Positions 1-40,394 of a DNA stretch of 40,394 bases are shown piece by piece. A program made the translations under genes and the position numbers. The notes under the pieces are model-generated. The model did no database searches. It saw nothing but the letters and a program-made list of their open reading frames with translations, and was not told the DNA's origin. This DNA is from Chara braunii (taxonomy: Eukaryota > Streptophyta > Charophyceae > Charales > Characeae): NCBI GenBank assembly GCA_003427395.1, contig BFEA01000123.1, forward strand, positions 91,841 through 132,234. Reading direction: 5' to 3'. Within the stretch, counting starts at the first letter, position 1; the number at the start of each line of letters is the position of its first letter.

Positions 1-345
1 TGGCCCTGCCCCCCCCAGCTGTTGGCCCCGCCCCCGGCCCCGCCGGCTATTGGCCTCGCCTCCGGCCCCACACCCGGCCCCGCCCCCACGGCTACCCCGC
101 TCCCACCACTGGTGGGTGTGGCTCCGGGGGGGGGTCCGCGGTGGGGCACAAAAACCCATTTTTGGGGTTTAGCGCACGGGATGCGCGCTCTCGCTGCGCA
201 CTCCCCACAATTTTTTATTTTTTTATTTATTTTTATTTTTTTGGGGGGGTGCTCCAGAGCAGGGGTCGGGGGTGCCCACCCCCGGGGCCCCGCCGGGGCA
301 CCTGGGTCGGGCACGACAACCCTGCCTGTCATCAAAGAAGACTAA
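1..345. repeat. GC-rich low-complexity DNA with T-rich tract
   Basis: Positions 1-135 are runs of CCCCGCCCCCGGCC-like sequence. Positions 210-250 are a T/A-rich homopolymer-like tract, followed by more G/C runs to about 315. An open frame of 107 codons crosses it but is a composition artefact (proline, glycine and phenylalanine runs). The layout of a GC-rich block beside an A/T homopolymer recurs at 10075-10615. Confidence 0.6.
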
Positions 346-1467
346 AATGTATGGAGGCGGGTGTGCCCAATCTTAGGTTGACGGTAAGGTGGAATGGATG
401 AATTTGGCAACGCGTCTCATCGAGTCAAAATTGAGGCAGTCCCTCTACCTTGTCGGCTGCATCGAGGTTATTGTCGAACCCAACTTCCCATTGGCTGTTT
501 CGTATAGTTTTTTTTTGTCAAGTTCGACTTGAGGTGGTCGGATTTTTTTCACTTCAATCTTGCGTTATTGGTTCTACCCTGTGATGCTCGGGCTCTTTCT
601 GTTTTTGTTTCAACTCATGATTGGATTCACAGATGCATTCTCCTATCGACTAATGGTCGATCTTTTTCGATATAGTTATATTTTATCGCGATTCTCTCTC
701 CTCTCCCAATTGTGCGTCTAAAGGACTAGGATACTTGTGGGTTTCACCCTCGGTTGAGACCGCCCCTGTCGACCGACGTACGCTTCGTACTTAGGAGATC
801 AACACCCTAAGGGACGAAAGGCGTCCGGGTTCAATAGGTGTTTTAACCGCACGTGCCTATACTATAGCGAACAAGCAAACACCCTCGGCTGACCTACCTC
901 GGTGACTGCATCTAAAAGCTTTCGCACGTGGGTCGGTAGCTTGGTAGGGATACACCCCTAAGGGTGGTGACAACCCCTAAGGAAGGTAAGTTGTGCCCCG
1001 CGGGAACCTATCCTGACGAAGGGACGACACGACCACACGCGTCTTGGTGGTTCACGGGGTTTTGCATTGTTCCTAAGTTGTCTCCTGGATGACATGGCCG
1101 GGAGGGCTCTCGCCTTTCGTGAGAAAAGGCATGACCCGATAAGCTCAACAACGTGATATTGCAATCTGGTTTTCTGTCTATCGCTCTCGCTCATTTTCCT
1201 TGCAACTCGTTTCGCACCATTTGATGATGGACAGTCAAAAAGACACAATCCAGGTGGGGCCTTGACCCTGGGGAGTGGTCCAACTGGCCCAGATTCTTTG
1301 TTTCTGACTCTAAAGTGCAAACACCAATGGCCAGAATATGGGTAAGTGGGACCTCGCTGCTGGGGTACCTTTTGGGTGTCTTGCAAGGGGTAAACCCCCC
1401 TGGAATACACTTAGTGAGGGCTGTAATTGAAACGGTTTCACCCAGTTGACCCGACATTGCAGACACA
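346..1467. other. Unassigned sequence in intron downstream of exon F
   Basis: No coding region recognised on either strand and no family recognised. The open frames here (958-1410 and 1191-1619 minus) show no domain and run through the 57-bp tandem repeat that follows. It is probably old transposon sequence: if the GALAK model is right, it lies in the intron after exon F. Confidence 0.4.
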
Positions 1468-1670
1468 GAGATTCGACCCCTAGACCTGTGCCCTAACCCT
1501 ATACATTGAACCTGTGTGCTGAGTGAGATTCGATCCCTAGATCTGTGCCCAAACCTTGTACATTGAGCCTGTGTGCTGAGTGAGATTCGATCCCTAGACC
1601 TACCCTGTACCCTGTGCATAGGCCCAGCAATCTGTGTGAGACTCGATCCCTAGGTTTGTAGATTAGGAGT
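1468..1670. repeat. 57-bp tandem repeat, about 3.5 copies
   Basis: The phrase GAGATTCGAYCCCTAG starts at 1468, 1525 and 1582, and a variant (GAGACTCGATCCCTAG) at 1638, giving periods of 57, 57 and 56. The intervening text (CTGTGCCC..., ACATTGARCCTGTGTGCTGAGT) repeats as well. It sits at the left side of the LTR-like stretch. Confidence 0.85.
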
Positions 1671-1956
1671 TAGGTCTGTTACCGTGAGGCTTAGGAAGGT
1701 CTGTTCTAGAAGTCTCTATCTGAGTCTACTGAGGCCTAGAGTCTGTCTGTAAGTCTGTAGGCTCTAGAAGGTCCCTGTAGGCCAGTCCAGTCAGCAAGTA
1801 CCAGGGGTAGGGGCTGCACGTGCGGAAGGTTCTGGACCCCGCTGTGGGTTCCACACATTTTGGCCCAGAAGGCCAAACGTCTGGAAGCTTCCCTGGGCCA
1901 CACGTTTTGGCCCAGACCCACACGTTTTGAGGCAGGCCCGGGTACCTCCGAAGAAG

Positions 1957-1964
1957 TATAAATA
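1957..1964 (+). promoter_or_regulatory. TATA box of LTR-like stretch
   Basis: TATAAATA followed by AAGAGGCAGTG, in a region that otherwise resembles a retrotransposon U3. It is antisense to GALAK. Function is inferred only. Confidence 0.35.
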
Positions 1965-2586
1965 AAGAGGCAGTGTCCAGCCATTCATTCATTCGCCTGT
2001 GTGCCATGCAGAAGAGCTGCCTTGGTATCTTGTGCGTGGAGGACTGCAGGTGCTCGGAGAAGAAGTGGGCTGTGAAGAAGACAGCGTCCATAGCGAACCA
2101 GCGAGAGAGAGACACCGGCGGCCATAGCTAGGAGAAGGAAGACGACGGCGGCCATAGCCGCCCAGCTGTTGGTGCAGACAGGGTGTACAGAGTGTGTGTG
2201 TCTGTGCAGCGTGGACATTCAGGGTGATCCTCGTACGTGTGTGCATGTGAGGGTGACGAAGAGTGAGGCTAGTGGTAGAGACAGTGTTCGGCGGCCATAG
2301 CCACAAGTTGTACAGCTGTTCTGAACAGAGTTTAAGAGCAAGTTCATTGTTGATTCTGAGTTCACGAGTTTGGTTTGCCATCGGTTCTCATGTGTGCATG
2401 TTGTGAGCAAGTCCAGAGTCGAGTCTGATTGCAGTTATACTCATGGCTCCCGTCAGACGGTTGATGATGCTGCACGATGGGGTGAAATCTGAAAATGAAA
2501 AATCCCCCAGCACCCTCCGCGCTCCCCACCCCCCCCCAAGAAAAAAAAAGGAAGGGACAAAGAGAGAGAGGTAGCTAGCTCCTCAC

Positions 2587-37961
<35,375 letters not shown>

Positions 37962-38367
37962 ATGGATAAAAAACCCAGTAAGTGAACGTCATCCACAAAG
38001 CAGATGACCAATCAAGAACAGAGTTAGGGCATACTCACACTAGGACTTTTTCAAAAGAATCTGTGCATTGTCACAACCAGAATCTGTCAAATAAGTCCTA
38101 GTATGTGCGATGTTGTGTCTGTAAACTCTGTACTGCCAGGAGTTACACTATCTGCAGAGCCGTTGAACACAGTAGGACCATCATCAAAGGCTTTGGCTGA
38201 AAGGGTATCAGTTCTGCAGTGATGCAGAGTATGAACAATCTGCAGGGAGAGGGCCGATGGCGGACTTCCATTATGAGCAGAAAATCCCTGCTTTTATTAT
38301 GTGTCACCCTGCTCACATGAGGGTGTGACCTTGTGCCTTTATTTATCCTCTTGTTCTTTTTTTTCAA

Positions 38368-39068
38368 ACCACCAGTACCTCTCCCAGACACCTGCAAGAA
38401 TGTGCTCGTTAATATGGTGCTACAGTAAAGCCTCCGATAGGCACTTGCTCACAATGGCTCAGTATTTTTGGGACTGTATCATCCTGATTGAAAAAAAAAA
38501 AAAAGGATCCTACGCCCCTGGGCCAGGCAGGCTGGTAGCCTAGGGCGAACAAAATTTTCCTCCTCGAGTGATATGGAACGATGCATGGCCAAAAGTTAGG
38601 GCACAATGTAGTGGTGTTGAAGGAGCTCCTTATTGTGCTCCGAAGCGTCATAGAGGGGGTAGATGATGGGGTACACTTTGCTCCCGTCACAGTATACCAC
38701 AGCACATTACCAAAACCATTACCAAAAAACAGGGATTGACGGCCAGGTTCCCTGAGGCCTACCAGATGCAATACCTTGGTGGCCTCGTAGCACCAGGACA
38801 GGGATTGAAGCCCAATATTTAGTTGAACCATGTTAATCCATGGCAGAACAACAAAGGAGCCTCATTCACATCCGTTTCTCTTTCCCTCAAACCGCTGATC
38901 TTTTGTTTTCAATTACCTAAGCCAGTACACAGCAGTGGGTGCTGATCGGATCAGCCTACTCGGACCTGCAAAGTCCACTGCGTCCTGCAGGCCCAACGAT
39001 GCACGAATTCAGCAAGTCAGAGTTGGGTGCTACAGGTTCTGCGACGTAGCGTCACGGAGAGTGGTGGT
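38368..39068. mobile_element. Longer element with ACCACC termini, copy D
   Basis: Left TTCAAACCACCAGTACCTCT and right (reverse complement GGTTCAAACCACCACTCTCC) pair over about 12-15 bp. 701 bp, with no recognisable transposase. Flanks are TCAA and TTGA instead of TTAA. It may be a composite or a decayed longer relative. Confidence 0.45.
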
Positions 39069-39469
39069 TTGAACCTTGGTTATCTCCCGACCTGACATGC
39101 TGAACCTAGCATATTGTTGCTATGTCGGGATCCAACCGGCATTTCGGCATCGGAGAGAAGAGGTTATGTTGGCGGCCCTTTTATGTGTTGTTTCATAGGG
39201 CCTCTGGAGTCCATTCACGGGCTATCCGCCAGACCTCGCCGAGCCTCTTTCCGGCTTACCATGTCACGAGGAGAGCAACACGGAGGCCCTCCAAGGTAGT
39301 GCTGTTTGAAGTGAGTCGTAATAACTGGACTTCCATACCACTCGATGATGTGTCCTTAGCATAAGGATATGACTCTGGGGCTTTTGAACTTCGTGTCGAA
39401 ATTATCATTCCTGCCCCTCAGCTACTTGACTCATTGAGTTCCAGGTCGGGGTCGACTGGGATAGAACTT

Positions 39470-39618
39470 ACCACCAGTACCTCGACCATGTATCAGCTGT
39501 GGAAAAGAATAAAGTGGAAGCGTCTCGATTTGGATGAATTGGGTGCTCCAGTCCAGGCCCGTTCATCCGAACGCGTCAGGGCGCGTTACCCGCTGCGACT
39601 GTTGGAGGTACTGGTGGT
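39470..39618. mobile_element. MITE copy E, ACCACC-terminus family
   Basis: 149 bp. Left ACCACCAGTACCTCGAC and right GTTGGAGGTACTGGTGGT pair over 14 perfect bases and a few more. Flanks ACTT and TTTA, so no TTAA here. Non-coding. Confidence 0.65.
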
Positions 39619-40334
39619 TTTATAAGACCTCTTCCGCGTTGCTTCTTCATGCAAAAATAGAAAATAAACATGTCGGCGTGCATGCAGGCTGCTGATCATC
39701 AACTCCCCCCATCTGCCCCTTCGTCTCCCACTTCCCCCGTTTCGTTCTTTCCTTCCTCGCATCACTTCACCTTCTTCCTTGTCCCTTCGCCACATTCCAT
39801 TGGCTGCACGCGAACTGGTTGGATAGAGGTATGCGAGGGGTGGTAAGCCCTGCAGCTTGGCCGATCGTCCATCACCTCGTTTTTTGTAATTCCTCCCCCT
39901 ACAATACCCCGACCTTCATCTGTCTTCCCCCACTGTCTGTGCTGTACCCTCGCTGTGTTGCACACAATACGACTCTTCTCCGCCTTTCTTTCTCTCTTTG
40001 CTCCTGGCTGCAAGATTGTGCAGACCGTGGCTTGTGCGTCCAGGCCCCAAGCAGGCACGTCGTGCCCAAAGGACCGATCAGCGTAACGGCACGGACTGGT
40101 AGATTGAGTCCGATACAGACCACACTGGAGGGTGGATCCGTGTGTAATGTTGACGAGTCATGGCCACAGGTGCCGCCATATCTTGCATGCTGGTGAAATG
40201 GCGGCAGTTGCTTCCTTGCTGTGTGCTCGTCCTTTGTGTCATTTGAATATTGGTTTGATATCCTTCCCTCCTTCCCTGATTTGTTTCTGTTTCAGCCTAA
40301 GTCTGTGGTTGCTTGGTTGCTTGGTTGCTTGACA

Positions 40335-40337
<3 letters not shown>

Positions 40338-40394
<57 letters not shown>
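40338..40394. repeat. (CT)n microsatellite at window edge
   Basis: At least 28 CT units running off the window. It is preceded by a TTGCTTGG triplet repeat at 40309-40328. Confidence 0.95.

Larger units (their letters stand above)
1410..2450 (+). mobile_element. LTR-like stretch, possibly a solo LTR
   Basis: The stretch has a TATA box (TATAAATA at 1957), tandem repeats upstream of it, and three copies of GGCCATAGC downstream (about 2120-2300). The same GGCCATAGCT phrase occurs at the matching place in both LTRs of the younger retrotransposon at 19727-29621. No open coding region is present. I could not define TG...CA ends, a target duplication or a primer site, so the boundaries are approximate and the call is tentative. 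Confidence 0.3.
37962..40394. other. Region upstream of GALAK start codon
   Basis: No second gene recognised. The 5' UTR and promoter of GALAK should lie here, but no TATA box stands out near the start. It contains two MITE-family members and ends in a CT microsatellite. Open frames at 38409-38831 (minus) and 39819-40196 (plus) lack domains. Confidence 0.5.

Overview
This is nuclear DNA of a streptophyte (green plant lineage), and nearly all of it is one host gene swollen by transposable elements. On the minus strand I can assemble six short GT-AG exons that together encode the N-terminal half of a galacturonokinase (GALAK, GHMP kinase superfamily). In order of transcription they are A 37809-37961, B 35402-35473, C 14671-14714, D 10931-11132, E 3639-3704 and F 2587-2666. 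All five splice phases agree and the joined protein (205 residues) follows the plant GALAK family from its start to just after the second GHMP motif. The C-terminal exons must lie to the left, outside the window. No exon is longer than 202 bp, so no long open reading frame reveals the gene. The plant-type telomere motif (CCCTAAA), the initiator-Met tRNA primer site, chromodomain Ty3/gypsy elements and the GALAK gene itself all fit a streptophyte. A charophyte alga such as Chara is my best guess, but that is not proven.

Layout from left to right. 1-2580 is intron beyond exon F, with GC-rich low-complexity sequence, a 57-bp tandem repeat and an LTR-like stretch with a TATA box. 2587-3704 holds exons F and E. 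3705-10930 (7.2 kb intron) carries a decayed minus-strand gag-protease retroelement without reverse transcriptase, a dense GTCAA (W-box core) cluster, an 11-bp repeat, a possible inverted-repeat element and an interstitial telomere. 10931-11132 is exon D. 11133-14670 carries a LINE tail and two abutting MITEs. 14671-14714 is exon C.

14715-35401 is a 20.7-kb intron. It contains an old minus-strand Ty3/gypsy chromovirus cut in two inside its integrase gene by a younger plus-strand chromovirus (19727-29621). The younger element has 1267-bp LTRs, a 4-5 bp target duplication, a PBS and a PPT. Its coding region has frameshifts, in-frame stops that are almost all TAG, and a 270-bp inverted duplication of the reverse transcriptase core. 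The same intron also holds several minisatellites and LTR fragments.

35402-35473 is exon B. 35474-37808 is an intron with a MITE, repeats and an unrecognised coding remnant. 37809-37961 is the first coding exon. 37962-40394 is the upstream region of the gene, with two more members of the MITE family, ending in a CT microsatellite.

Functionally, the only host gene seen is GALAK, which phosphorylates D-galacturonate at C1 in salvage of pectin sugar towards UDP-galacturonate. Everything else is repetitive. The main points for follow-up are the hidden split gene, the nested insertion, the inverted RT duplication, the TAG-biased decay, and a MITE family with termini ACCACC(A/C)... usually beside TTAA.
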